Of a DNA stretch of 64,000 bases, positions 18,327 to 28,300 are shown in pieces. Numbering within the stretch: position 1 is the stretch's first letter; every line of letters starts with the position of its first letter. The notes under the pieces are model-generated. The model ran no database searches. It worked only from the letters and a program-made list of their open reading frames with translations, and had not been told where the DNA came from. The translations under genes were made by a program, and so were the position numbers. The stretch comes from Planctomycetaceae bacterium (GTDB lineage: Bacteria > Planctomycetota > Planctomycetia > Planctomycetales > Planctomycetaceae), in NCBI GenBank assembly GCA_017795105.1, contig CP051247.1:5977001-6041000 (forward strand). Direction: 5' to 3'.

Positions 18327-18343
18327 TTAGGGAAGGAATTGTG

Positions 18344-19006
18344 ATGTTCTTTGTTCTCCGCAAACCCGAAGTGGACAGTCCCGAAGACCGTATGGGACGA
18401 ACCGATGCCATCAAAGAAGAAGGATTCAACGTAGGCGACTGTATTCGCTGTCCCACGTGTAGTCGTCCGCTGTCGATGCTCGAATGGTTGCCGCCGTATC
18501 GAGTTGAACTGGAGTCTTGGGGCAAGCATTACGGTGATGTTGCTGACATCGGTGATGTATTAATCGTTTCCGAACGCTTTGTGGACGTATTTCGACATCA
18601 CGAGTTGCGTGGGTTGGAGAGCATTGAGCCGGTTGATCTTGTCAAGGTGGTCCACCGCCGTGTGAAGCCAACAGAAACGGCTCCCCGCTACTTCAAAGCG
18701 ACCGTCGTGCGAAGCCCGACGATGATCGATCAAAGAGCGTCGGGATATGTGTGGCAGGATGAATCAAAAGTGTGCCCTGAGTGTTTGTTCGATACGCTCA
18801 AGCGATATGATCGGCTTGTCATCAAGGAAGAGACGTGGAACGGCGACGACATCTTCTTTCCACGTGGCGGCAATGGACCGATCATCAGTGATCGGTTCCG
18901 AACGACCTTCCACGAACAAGGCTTAGTTGGAGCGGTCTTCATTCCCATTGCTGAAGACCATTACGATTTCTTCCCGTGGGAATCTGCGGCTGAACCAACA
19001 CGTTAG
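18344..19006 (+). CDS. Probable immunity protein, double-CXXC family (SitI6-like)
   Basis: 220 residues. ATG 18344 is preferred over the GTG at 18341 because GGAAGGA lies 6 nt upstream. The gene begins 17 nt after the toxin gene stop, the usual position of a cognate immunity gene. Two zinc-ribbon-like pairs are visible: CIRCPTCSRPLS near residue 40 and CPECLFDTL near residue 147. Between them is a PYRVELESWG...DVLIVSERFVDVFR section that resembles the double-CXXCG immunity proteins of myxobacteria (SitI6 family, TIGR02264-like). No signal peptide is present, so it should act in the cytoplasm against the incoming toxin. The family assignment is from pattern recognition; the immunity role is inferred mainly from position. 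Confidence 0.65.
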   Translation: MFFVLRKPEVDSPEDRMGRTDAIKEEGFNVGDCIRCPTCSRPLSMLEWLPPYRVELESWGKHYGDVADIGDVLIVSERFVDVFRHHELRGLESIEPVDLVKVVHRRVKPTETAPRYFKATVVRSPTMIDQRASGYVWQDESKVCPECLFDTLKRYDRLVIKEETWNGDDIFFPRGGNGPIISDRFRTTFHEQGLVGAVFIPIAEDHYDFFPWESAAEPTR

Positions 19007-19029
19007 GTTGTCTGTCAATTACCGTTTCA

Positions 19030-19110
19030 CGCCCCCCGCATCGCTCTCGCCAAGCCAAAGTCCTTCCCGCACTGCCCGTTGTTCTCTGAGCCATTCGTGA
19101 AAGCTTCCCT
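19030..19110 (-). pseudogene. Remnant coding the peptide SFHEWLREQRAVREGLWLGE
   Basis: The minus strand encodes SFHEWLREQRAVREGLWLGE and stops soon after (VKR*). The same peptide, in the form TFHERLRERQRLRQGLWLGD, is coded on the minus strand near 20250-20341. Conservation at the protein level with DNA divergence suggests both come from one small planctomycete protein family whose function I do not know. Here there is no start codon and no ribosome binding site, so it is treated as a remnant. Confidence 0.4.
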
Positions 19111-19215
19111 GCAGAGAGCCATGAATATCTGCACTCCGGACGTTGGCCGGTGCGCGTGAAGTTCATCGGATGGAGCAGAGGACCGGGATCGGGGTTCTCG
19201 CCAGGCCGGATTGTG

Positions 19216-19419
19216 CTCTCCAAAATACGCGCGCGTCATTCGGAGAGTCTCGAAAATGCGCGCAGCCCTTGATTTCTATTAACCAGCCAGTTGTTAGTTC
19301 GTATCCGTCCGGTTCGGTTTTTGGGGGACCATTCGAGACGCTTTTCTCGTAAGTCATTGCCAGCACTTCAGTACAAACTTTGGACGCGGCGCGTAGGGTT
19401 CGTAACTCCGTCCGGAAAG
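19216..19419 (+). repeat. Dispersed direct repeat, copy 1 (about 200 bp)
   Basis: It aligns with 20646-20843 and 30121-30304 in the same orientation. Shared blocks include GAGTCTCGAAAATGCGC (19244-19260 area), GTCCGGTTCGGTTTT, GGACCATTCGAGACGCTTTT and CATTGCCAGCACTTCAGT. By eye the copies share roughly three quarters of positions with small indels. There are no terminal inverted repeats that I can see and no convincing gene. It fills most of the gap between the immunity gene and the next gene. Confidence 0.8.
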
Positions 19420-19620
19420 AGGAGGTGCTTCTCATTGAGATTGGACGTATCATGGACCGAAGTTCGTGAATGGGCCACTGCCTGTTGCTGCGCAACCCGG
19501 AGATAAACCTCCGGGCCATCCCGCCACTCGATAACGAGCCGCTCACGGGATTCTGGAATCTGCTCCGGTCGCTAACATCCCCGGAAGACTCCCACAACGA
19601 CGAACACCATGAGGCATACT

Positions 19621-20112
19621 ATGCAACCACAAACGGCAGCGACTCTTGAACAATTAGAAAAGGCGGACTGGTTCGCCAATGTCGGCACGTTCAATGGCAT
19701 CCAAAATCCAAGTAAAGTCATGTTGCTTCCGACTTGGGAAGAAGCGGTCAACCAGTGCAGTTCGATAGCATGGGAGAACTTGTGCCTTGAAGCTGCAAAC
19801 CAATACCGTCAGCGGCTAACAGAACGATCACGAGAACAGTTCAGCCAGTGGAATGAAATCGTCGCATCGTTGAAACCGATAACCGAACCACTTGTTCGAC
19901 AGAAGATCGAAGCTGTGGTGCGTGAGCATGATCTTCCCAAGGTCTTTGAGGATACGGTCCAGTGGGACATTCTCCACGTCTGCATGGAATCTGAATATGC
20001 CGACGTTTTTCAGCCGGGTTTCTACGCCAGCCAAGCGTACTGGTATGCCAAAGGGCACTTCCCGTGCGGATGGGAAGGAGAGTTTCCGAATGGAACGCTA
20101 ATCATTTTCTGA
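19621..20112 (+). CDS. Hypothetical protein, possible orphan immunity protein
   Basis: 163 residues from ATG 19621 (GAGG 7 nt upstream; ATG 19609 in frame has no ribosome binding site). Soluble, no signal peptide, rich in Trp, Glu and aromatic residues. Notable segments are ADWFANVGTFNG, LLPTWEEAVNQCSSIAWENL near 40-60, and a C-terminal FYASQAYWYAKGHFPCGWEG. I do not have a firm family for it. Small acidic proteins of this make-up next to polymorphic toxins are often immunity proteins, and its place 600 bp after a toxin/immunity pair among repeats suggests an orphan immunity gene kept from an exchanged toxin cassette. That role is inference. It could equally be an unrelated conserved hypothetical. 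Confidence 0.6.
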   Translation: MQPQTAATLEQLEKADWFANVGTFNGIQNPSKVMLLPTWEEAVNQCSSIAWENLCLEAANQYRQRLTERSREQFSQWNEIVASLKPITEPLVRQKIEAVVREHDLPKVFEDTVQWDILHVCMESEYADVFQPGFYASQAYWYAKGHFPCGWEGEFPNGTLIIF

Positions 20113-20185
20113 TTGCTCCCGGCATCACCAGAGCAACGCCGGGCGTTCGCTTCAATGCTTTCGCCGCTGGCAGCGCTTTGAGCGT

Positions 20186-20341
20186 CTAGATCGACGATAC
20201 CTCGGGCTGCTCGCTCTTTCCTTTGGGCTGATCCAACGGGTTGATGTTGCTCATGCCGAGCTGAGTGAGCGTGCCATCCCCAAGCCACAAGCCTTGGCGC
20301 AGTCGCTGCCGCTCTCTCAGCCGTTCGTGAAACGTCTTCAT
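20186..20341 (-). CDS. Small ORF of the FHExLRE family, possibly decayed
   Basis: 51 codons from an ATG at 20341: it begins MKTFHERLRERQRLRQGLWL and continues with GMSNINPLDQPKGKSEQPEV. It is basic and without membrane segments. The first 25 residues match the remnant at 19030-19110. No ribosome binding site precedes the ATG, so it may be a broken copy. Function unknown. Confidence 0.35.
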   Translation of the reverse strand: MKTFHERLRERQRLRQGLWLGDGTLTQLGMSNINPLDQPKGKSEQPEVSSI

Positions 20342-20479
20342 GTCAGTATCATTAGCAGCATTGGATCGTGGCATTCTCGTGCGCTAGCGATTCGCCGTGC
20401 GATAGAAGCAGCATCGCACGGAGCTGGCGCAACACCGCGTGCGACCACCCTGGCTGTTGGAAGAACGTCTGGAATTGTT

Positions 20480-20640
20480 GGGTTCGGATTTGTAGCGACC
20501 CACTTCCGGCTAGGAGGAGTTGCAGCCGCTCGGACTTCGTCGTCCGGATGTTCTTCGGCGTCGGGCTCTGAGAAGTTCGTTCTCCATCTTCAAATGGGCC
20601 AGTTCCTGGTGGGTGACGGAGGCCAGCATCACAAATAGCG
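20480..20640 (-). pseudogene. N-terminal remnant of an rve-type integrase/transposase
   Basis: On the minus strand the sequence reads MLASVTHQELAHLKMENELL and then, after a one-base frame change, ARPTPKNIRTTKSERLQLLL. This matches the N-terminus of planctomycete integrase-core (rve) transposases (HQELAR..LK.EN..LR...PKRI..T..ER.RLL). The DDE catalytic core is absent. It sits between the FHExLRE element and repeat copy 2. Confidence 0.6.
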
Positions 20641-20645
20641 GATGC

Positions 20646-20843
20646 CTCTCAAGAATATGCATGCATCATAGGGAGAGTCTCGAGAATGCGCAGTCCTTGA
20701 TTCCTGCCAGTCAGTCATGAGTTCGCATCCGTCGGATTCGGTTTTGGGCGGATCGTTCGAGACGCTTTTGCCGACAGTTGTTGCCAGCACATCAGTGCAC
20801 GCTTCCGGGGCGTCGCTTAGGATTCGGAACTCCGTCGGGAAAG
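20646..20843 (+). repeat. Dispersed direct repeat, copy 2 (about 200 bp)
   Basis: Same element as 19216-19419 and 30121-30304, in the same orientation (shared GGAGAGTCTCGAGAATGCG, GGTTTTGGGCGGATCGTTCG, TTGTTGCCAGCACATCAGT, AACTCCGTCGGGAAAGG). It ends about 90 nt before the start codon of the surface protein at 20931, so it may carry or abut that gene's promoter. Confidence 0.8.
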
Positions 20844-20930
20844 GCGAGTGAGCCGCAGTGGGACAGACGTGTGCGTTTTACATTTGACATCGCCTTCTCA
20901 ACTCGACATCGATTCTGGAGGAACCGTCTC

Positions 20931-23900
20931 ATGTGCCGCTCTCTCTTTAAAATCGCGTGTCGGGGTCTCAATCGCTCAGCAGTCCGCGCCCGCTTCCGAC
21001 GGCGTCTGGATCGTTCTGTTTGTCAGTCAGATGTGCTGGAAGACCGCGTTCTGTTGACGATCTACACCGTCAATACGATTCTCGACCAGCCCGCCAATGG
21101 AGTGGGTGTCACGGATGGCCTGATCAGCCTGCGGGAAGCGATACAGGCAGCGAACACGAACACGGCTTTTGGAGACGCCTCAGCCGGTTCGTCAAATGAG
21201 GCCGACGAAATTCACTTCGATGCCAGCTTATCGGGCCAGGTGATCGATCTGGCAGGGAGTCAACTGACGATTACAGGTTCGCTTGTAGTTTCCGGGTTGG
21301 GGCGAGATAGCCTGAGTATCGATGCGAACGGCCAATCGCGCGTCTTCAATATTGCTCAGGAAGCTGAGGTAGAACTTGACGGTCTGAGGATTACTGGGGG
21401 GACAGACACTTCGTCCGAGGGGGGCGGGGCCATTCGGAACGCGGGAACGCTCACTGTCACAGACTCACGGATCTCCGGGAGAACGACAGAGGAGTTTGCA
21501 GATGGTGGAGCGATTCATAACGCTGGTACCCTGCATTTGGTCGGCTCGTCCTTATCGGACAGTACAGCGATGGTTGGGAATGGCGGTGGATTGTTCAACT
21601 CAGGCTCAGCCAGCATTTCGGAGACAACGTTTCAGTGGAACTATTCGTCGCGCGGCGACGGAGGAGCGATCAGTAATGAAGGGCAATTGACCGTCGAAGG
21701 CTCTTTATTCGAGAACAATTATGGTTATTCAGGCGGTGCAATTCATAATTCCGGCTCGCTTACCATCACAGGGACAGCTTTCAAGCGGAACATCGCCTAC
21801 GAACGAGGAGGGGCGATCGATTCCAGCGGTACTCTCAAACTCCAGAGCTCTTCTCTAAGATTCAATAATGCCCAGTACGAGGGGGATGGAGGAGGGATCT
21901 TTTCTGCCGGAACGACCACGGTCATCAACTCTACGATCAGCGCTAATCGAACCGAGGGAGGAGATGGAGGCGGTGTCGCAGTCGCCGGTGGGAGTACGGT
22001 GATTCGCAATTCAACGATTTCCGATAACCAGGCGCAAAGTCGATACGTGGACGGTTATCCCTTCGGCGACTACGTACCGGGCCGCGGTGGTGGGATCGCG
22101 ATCGTCGATGGCAACGTGACGCTGCATAACACAATTGTCATCGACAATGATGATTCAGATTTTCCGACAGTGGGGCCCTGGGTTGGTCCCAACGATATTG
22201 CTATAGGAGATGTTTCTGGTGAATCCAGTCACAACATTGTAGGCGTTCCAAACTCGGGCGGTTTAACGGACGGCGTTAATGGAAACACTGTTGGCGTGTC
22301 CAGAGAAGAAGTGATCGAGTCGACGATCACCGAGATCGATGGTGGGACCTCCTTTTTCGCGCTGATCCCGAATTCTCTCGCGCTCAACGCCGGCAGCAAT
22401 TCCGAAGCCGTCGATGCAATGGGGGCTCCTCTCACGTCCGACCAGCGAGGAGTAGGCTTCAAAAGAATCTCTGGTGGAACCGTGGATATCGGTGCGATTG
22501 AAGTTCAGTACGACAAGCCCCGAAGTTCAATTGTCGGATTCACCAATGGAAACTGGTGGGTCAATACGCCGGATGACGATGTGGGGTTCAACGTCGCCAC
22601 ATCGACATCGAGTCCGGCCTCTGTCTTTCAACTGACAAGGACGGGGGATTTCAACGGCGATGGCGTCCAGGATATTGCTGTCTGGCTGAATAACGGCGAC
22701 TGGCAGATCGGTCTGGCCGACGGCATGGGAAGGTTCACCTTCTCAAGATGGACGACCTGGCGCACGACGGATATCAAGGAGATCCATGTCGGCGATTTCA
22801 ACGACGACGGCAAGGATGACATCATTGGCCTGTTCAAAATCGCCAATCGCAATCGTGGTCGCTGGTGGGTCGGCGTCTCCGATGGGACGAGGTTTGCAAG
22901 CCGTTCCTGGGGAGACTACGGGAATTACGCCGGCATCGAAGCTGTTCTCGTTGGCAACTTCGATGGCGTGAAAGGCGATGATCTGAGCATCATCGCCTCA
23001 TCCGGGGTGGTATGGATGGTGAAAACGTCCAACACGCGATTCCAGTACTTGAACTCGCATTCCTGGAACATCTCCCACGGATTCGACTTCGTTCAGGTCG
23101 GTAACTTCAACGGAGATACACGAGATGACATCCTGGCCGTGTTCGGGACGGGGAAGAACCGTTCGATCTTTGTGGCAAAATCGGTTGGTCCGGCTTTGGG
23201 ATTCTACAGCAGCAAATGGACCGATTTGACAGTCACTCAATCACTCGATGCCGTGGAGGTGGGCGATTTTGATGGGGACGGGCGCGACAACGTCGTGACG
23301 ATGTTGAACGGTACGAGACTTTGGACGGGCCGGTCGGACGGTAAGCGATTCTTCATGAGTCACTGGCTCAACTGGAGTGAAGCAACGGGCGGTCTGGCCG
23401 ATCTTTCGGTGGGAGAAAGCAATGGCGATGGCCTGGCCGATCTGTTCGGTCGGGCGAGCGACGGTATGTGGCACGCCGCGGAATCGAACGGCAGTTCCTT
23501 TGTTGACCGCGAGATTCTCCAATGGGCTCCTCAGGCCACCTGGCAGCATGTTCGAATCGGGCAATTCACAGCGGCATCGGCGGAGGCAAGTTCCAGCGCC
23601 ATTGCCACAATTGTCCCAGCACCCGCTGTTCAAAGCGTCTCCGACTCAGTTCGGGACAGGGTAAACACATATCGCTGGCAGATACCGCAGTCGAGTCGAA
23701 GCCAGATGATCAGCAATAGCGTTGGCGAGACTCCCACGGCTGTATCGAGCCCAGACGAACCGAACGGGACAGGTGAGCGACCCTTGGCGAATTCTTATCT
23801 GGGTATTCATAACCGGAATATCTGGCTCGGCCAGCGGGACGCGACCGGCGAGTACAGCACGAAGCTTGCTGGGAGAGTGCCCTTCGAAACAAGTGACGTG

Positions 23901-24932
23901 ATCGAATCCTTCCAGGGCTATTTCAACGGTGATCCCCGCGAAGACATTGCATATCTGCTGAGCGACGGTCGGTTGCTGGTTGGCATTTCCAATCCGGACA
24001 GCACGTTCACCTTCTCGAAATGGACTACTCTGCGAACTACAGGCTATCGATCGCTGCAGGTGGGCGACTTCAACGGAGACGGACTGGACGACATTCTGGG
24101 GGTCTATAAGTCGGGCGATCAGTCGCGGCTCTGGGGTTACGAGTCGAATGGAACCAGGTTTTACCCCGATGAGTATGGAACCTACAGGAATGCCACGGGG
24201 CTTCGAACCGTTCTGATCGGAAACTTTGATGGTATGAACGGCGACGATGTCGCGATTTACAACAGCAAGGGAAGGTGGTGGGTCGCCAGGTCAGATGCGA
24301 CTGGCTCAAGATTTAGGTACGGAGATGCCTGGGAGAGATGGGATCCTGATCGTCGAGTCACGCATCTCCAGGCAGCTGACTTCAACGACGACGGAGCAGA
24401 CGACATCATCGGTGTTTTCGATATTCCGGGAAAGACTCTTCCCAAGACCATCGTTGTTGCGACATCTCAGGGCCTCTCATTCGATTCCAACGTTTGGGCT
24501 CAGTTCATACTGTATACGCGTCTGCAGGTCTTCCTTGTAGGAGACTTCAACGGGGACTCGATAGTCGACTTCGGGGCTTCCGGTTCGACTGCTACGAAAA
24601 CTGGGATTGGTGATCCTGACAATTCTCGGTTTGTCGTCCGAGATGGACGATATGCGCAATATGGTCTTTCGAGTGATCCCGTGTCTGGTGTGGCCGATAC
24701 CAATGGCGATAGTTTCAACGACATTCTGAGCATGCGCCGTTTTGGGAACTACTGGCTTTCGATGGAAGCCAACGAAACGTCGGCGTCGAGATCCGATATC
24801 GATGAGTGGAGCCGATTAGCCGACTTCGAATACCTGATGATCGGCAGCTTCGCCGGTCCCCCGCCGACGATCCAGACAGATTTCGCTGCCTTCGGTGAGG
24901 AAGAATTCCTGGACTTATTGTTTGTTTCCTAG
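20931..24932 (+). CDS. Beta-helix and FG-GAP surface protein with LEDRVLLT N-terminal motif
   Basis: 1333 residues. The start is ATG 20931 with GGAGGA 8-9 nt upstream; the same frame is open back to 20778 but that part is not conserved. LEDRVLLT lies at 36-43 after a basic leader. Residues about 44-530 form a parallel beta-helix with Pmp-like GGAI/GGG turns (GGAIHNAGTL, GGGIFSAGTT) ending in a choice-of-anchor-Q type segment (ALNAGSNSEAVD, VDIGAIE). Two FG-GAP/VCBS propeller blocks follow, about 530-885 and 953-1313, with calcium-loop motifs such as DFNGDGVQDI, DFNDDGKDDI and DFNGDGLDDI. The second block looks like an internal duplication. The C-terminus is AFGEEEFLDLLFVS, shared with the next gene. 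Expected to be secreted or on the cell surface, with an adhesion-like role (inference). Confidence 0.85.
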   Translation: MCRSLFKIACRGLNRSAVRARFRRRLDRSVCQSDVLEDRVLLTIYTVNTILDQPANGVGVTDGLISLREAIQAANTNTAFGDASAGSSNEADEIHFDASLSGQVIDLAGSQLTITGSLVVSGLGRDSLSIDANGQSRVFNIAQEAEVELDGLRITGGTDTSSEGGGAIRNAGTLTVTDSRISGRTTEEFADGGAIHNAGTLHLVGSSLSDSTAMVGNGGGLFNSGSASISETTFQWNYSSRGDGGAISNEGQLTVEGSLFENNYGYSGGAIHNSGSLTITGTAFKRNIAYERGGAIDSSGTLKLQSSSLRFNNAQYEGDGGGIFSAGTTTVINSTISANRTEGGDGGGVAVAGGSTVIRNSTISDNQAQSRYVDGYPFGDYVPGRGGGIAIVDGNVTLHNTIVIDNDDSDFPTVGPWVGPNDIAIGDVSGESSHNIVGVPNSGGLTDGVNGNTVGVSREEVIESTITEIDGGTSFFALIPNSLALNAGSNSEAVDAMGAPLTSDQRGVGFKRISGGTVDIGAIEVQYDKPRSSIVGFTNGNWWVNTPDDDVGFNVATSTSSPASVFQLTRTGDFNGDGVQDIAVWLNNGDWQIGLADGMGRFTFSRWTTWRTTDIKEIHVGDFNDDGKDDIIGLFKIANRNRGRWWVGVSDGTRFASRSWGDYGNYAGIEAVLVGNFDGVKGDDLSIIASSGVVWMVKTSNTRFQYLNSHSWNISHGFDFVQVGNFNGDTRDDILAVFGTGKNRSIFVAKSVGPALGFYSSKWTDLTVTQSLDAVEVGDFDGDGRDNVVTMLNGTRLWTGRSDGKRFFMSHWLNWSEATGGLADLSVGESNGDGLADLFGRASDGMWHAAESNGSSFVDREILQWAPQATWQHVRIGQFTAASAEASSSAIATIVPAPAVQSVSDSVRDRVNTYRWQIPQSSRSQMISNSVGETPTAVSSPDEPNGTGERPLANSYLGIHNRNIWLGQRDATGEYSTKLAGRVPFETSDVIESFQGYFNGDPREDIAYLLSDGRLLVGISNPDSTFTFSKWTTLRTTGYRSLQVGDFNGDGLDDILGVYKSGDQSRLWGYESNGTRFYPDEYGTYRNATGLRTVLIGNFDGMNGDDVAIYNSKGRWWVARSDATGSRFRYGDAWERWDPDRRVTHLQAADFNDDGADDIIGVFDIPGKTLPKTIVVATSQGLSFDSNVWAQFILYTRLQVFLVGDFNGDSIVDFGASGSTATKTGIGDPDNSRFVVRDGRYAQYGLSSDPVSGVADTNGDSFNDILSMRRFGNYWLSMEANETSASRSDIDEWSRLADFEYLMIGSFAGPPPTIQTDFAAFGEEEFLDLLFVS

Positions 24933-25367
24933 ATCCAATCAGATCAAATCGAACCGAGACGTGCTCTCGTTTGTAGTCCATCCAAGTGAACACGTACTCT
25001 TTCCGTTTCGCCCGATCGATTGCCAGCTCCTGGGACCAATAGAAGCTTCAGAATGAGCTCTAAGAACGCCGCTCATCTCATGCATCAGAGGGGCACTCGA
25101 AGCAGATAGGCAACCCCCAAGCGTCTTCGCGATCCTCACTCGCCGTTCGTGGATTGGTGGAGACTCCGAATAAAAAACCTTCCAGTGCAGTTTGTTTTTG
25201 TTCTGCCCCCTGTGTCCTGTTATGCTGGACAGGTTTAACTGCCTGCCCCGGGGAAGTGCGAGGCTCTTGCAGGGTTACTCCGAATAGCGAACGGCATTCC
25301 CCGGTTCAACACGTGATGCGAAATTGTCGACTTGAAGATGAAAGTCGGCGACCAATCGGAGCCCGCC
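24933..25367 (+). other. Intergenic region between the two paralogous surface-protein genes
   Basis: 435 nt without a supported gene. It contains a weak hairpin (TGTCC at about 25217 with GGACA about 10 nt later) and no copy of the repeat found at 20646. No promoter could be assigned. Confidence 0.4.
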
Positions 25368-28300
25368 ATGACTTCTCTGCACTTCCTCTCCCGTTTTGAG
25401 AAGCAACGTTTCCAGAGAATCTCCCATCTCTTCAAAAGCCGTCGTCGGAACGTGGCTTTCGATGGAAGGCGGACACTGGGACTGTGGCAGAGCGAGACTT
25501 GCGAACAGCGGGTCCTGCTGACAACGCCGATCTTTATCAACGAGTTCCACTACGACGACACTGGCGCCGACGCAAACGAGTTTGTTGAGGTTGCCGGGCC
25601 TGCCGGTACCGAACTGGACGGTTATCTCATTGCTCTTTACGACGGGGCGACGGGAAGTAACTACAAGACCATCGAACTGAAGGAGGCCATCCCCGATCAG
25701 GATGATGGTGTCGGCACGCTGGTTTTCTATGCGGAAGGGATCCTGGATTCCGTCGGTGGGATGGCCCTTGTTGACGATCAGGGGAGTGTGCTGCAATTCC
25801 TGAGCTACGAGGGAGCCTTCACCGCCACCGACGGGCCTGCGCAATCGATGATGTCGACCGATATCGGGCTCGACGAAGATCCAGCCGTTTCCGAGGGGCT
25901 TTCGCTCTCGTTACAGGGAGCAGGGGGAGCGTACGAGGACTTCCTCTGGGGCGTCGTTACCGCGACGCCTGGAGCGAAAAACAACGGGCAGAATCTCTAT
26001 CCCGAAATCGCTCCGTCAGTCATCACCGTTACGACCGCGGTTGACGAGAATGATGGGCATCTTGATTCCACGACGGGAACTGGCGTGTCTTTGCGAGAGG
26101 CCATCATTGCGGCCAACGAGAACCCGAACCTCAATACGATCATCTTTGACGCCTCCCTAAACGGCACGCCCATTCAGCTGACGCTTGGCGGCGGAGATGA
26201 CGTCGCGGCCGTCGGGGACCTCGATATCACCTCGCCCGTTTCCATCGTCGGAAATGGTATTGCGAATACCACGATTAGTGCCGGGGCAGATATCGACGAT
26301 CTGGCGAACACACCCGGAATTCAGGATCGCATTTTCGATGTGACGACCAACGGGACGCTTTCGCTGAACGGTCTTGGGCTCACGGGAGGAAACTCCGGAA
26401 CGGGCGGGGCAATTCTCGCTCGAAACAGTGGCGCGCTGAACCTGACCGACACCCGCGTGTTCGGCAACTATACGAGCTCGGGGGGTGGTGGACTGAGCAT
26501 CTTTCTTGACTCTGTCGTTTCGATCATGAACTCGACGATCGAAGACAACCGAGCCCAGGGCACCGGAGGCGGAATTTTCTCCCGCGGTCAGATTACGATG
26601 ACCAGTTCCACTTTGAGCGGCAATGAAGCAGGAACGAGTGGCGGAGGCATCTTTCAAAATCAGAACGGTGTGTTCAACACGGAACTGAGCACGATTTCTG
26701 GCAATACGGCGACGGATTCGGGAGGAGGCATTTATGCGAATACGCCTGGAACGGTCAATCTGAGAACCACAACAGTTTCGGACAATATGGCCAATTTTGG
26801 GGCGGGACTGTTCAGTCGAGCAACGGTTCTGATTCGCGATTCAACCTTATCTGGAAATCAAGCCAGCGAGTCGGGAGGCGGGGCTCACTTCGCCACCGGA
26901 ACGGTCAAGATCATCAATTCGACCGTTTCCAGCAATACCGCAGGCTCCTTGGGCGGCGGAGTCTACAACGAAGCCGCCACCGTCACTGCACGGAACGCCA
27001 CGATCGCGATGAATGTGGCCATGGTTGCCGGCGGTGGGATTTCTCTGGGCAGTAGTACCTCTGGTGACACGTTTTCCCTGTTCAACACGATCGTGGCCGG
27101 GAATACCAAACAAGGCTCAACGCAGAGCGATATCGAAGGTGACGATGTCCATGCGGCGTCCGCTTACAACATTGTCACCGACTCGTTCTTGACGGCGGGA
27201 GGAATGACGAACGGTCAGAATGGGAATCAGATTGGGCGAATTCTCACCTTTGTTATTGATCCAGCGTTGATTGACAACGGAGGACCAACTCAAACACACC
27301 GGGCCGTTGGATTTGCGATCGATCGAGGAAGCAATGCCTTGGCTCTCGACGAGAACGATCAGCCATTGGCGACCGATCAGCGAGGCGAGTTGCGACGCCG
27401 CCTCGATGTCGTCGATATCGGTGCCATGGAAGGTACGTCGACATCTATCGGAGTGACCACAGCCGCGGACGTCGTTGACCAGTTTGATGGAGTCGTGTCT
27501 CTTCGTGAGGCAATTGTCGCGGCCAACTCAACTGCGGAAGCTGCAACCATCAGCTTCGATGCCAGTCTCGACGGAACTCCTATTGTGTTGAGCCGATCTG
27601 GCATTAATGAGGACGAGTCAGTTTCGGGAGATCTTGATGTTAGTTCGGATATCACGATCGTGGGAAGAGGGCGGACGAACACGATTATCGATGGCGGCGC
27701 TGATATCGACGATATCGCCAACACACCGGGAATCGGCGAAGCCGTCTTCCATGTACTCAGTGGAGCCAGTCTGCACGTCGATGCGGTGACAATCACGGGT
27801 GGCAATCGGGTCGCTTCCTCCGGATCGAATGTAAACGGGGGTGGTATTTACAGCAGCGGTAGCGTTGTAACGATCGTCAATTCTGAAGTTTCGAGAAACC
27901 TGGGCTATCGGGGGGGAGGAGTTCATTCAGATCACTTTCTGACCATTACGGACTCTGTCATTGCCAATAACCAGGCCCATACCGGAGGAGGAATTCACTC
28001 CAGTCGACGTCTGACTCTCTTGGGAACAACAGTATCCCACAACATTTCGCAGGCGTTAGGCGGGGGCATCTACGCGCGTCGAACTCAGTTCTACGAATCC
28101 GAGATTCGACAATCGACTATTTCAGAGAACACGGCGGGTACGAACGGTGGTGGCATCGCAGTCGATGTCGGACTGATTATTGATTCAACGCTTTGGGGAA
28201 ATACTTCACAGTCCGGTGGAGGCGTGTACGCGCTGGGAGAAGATGCAGATCTGACGGTAATCAATTCGACGATTTCCGGAAACTCGGCAAACTACAACGC

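Noticed and set aside
19163..19597. A 144-codon minus-strand open frame over repeat copy 1
   Set aside because: Peptide similarity to frames in copies 2 and 3 (VSNGPPKTEPDG-like) is explained by DNA identity of the repeat. Frames break by indels between copies.
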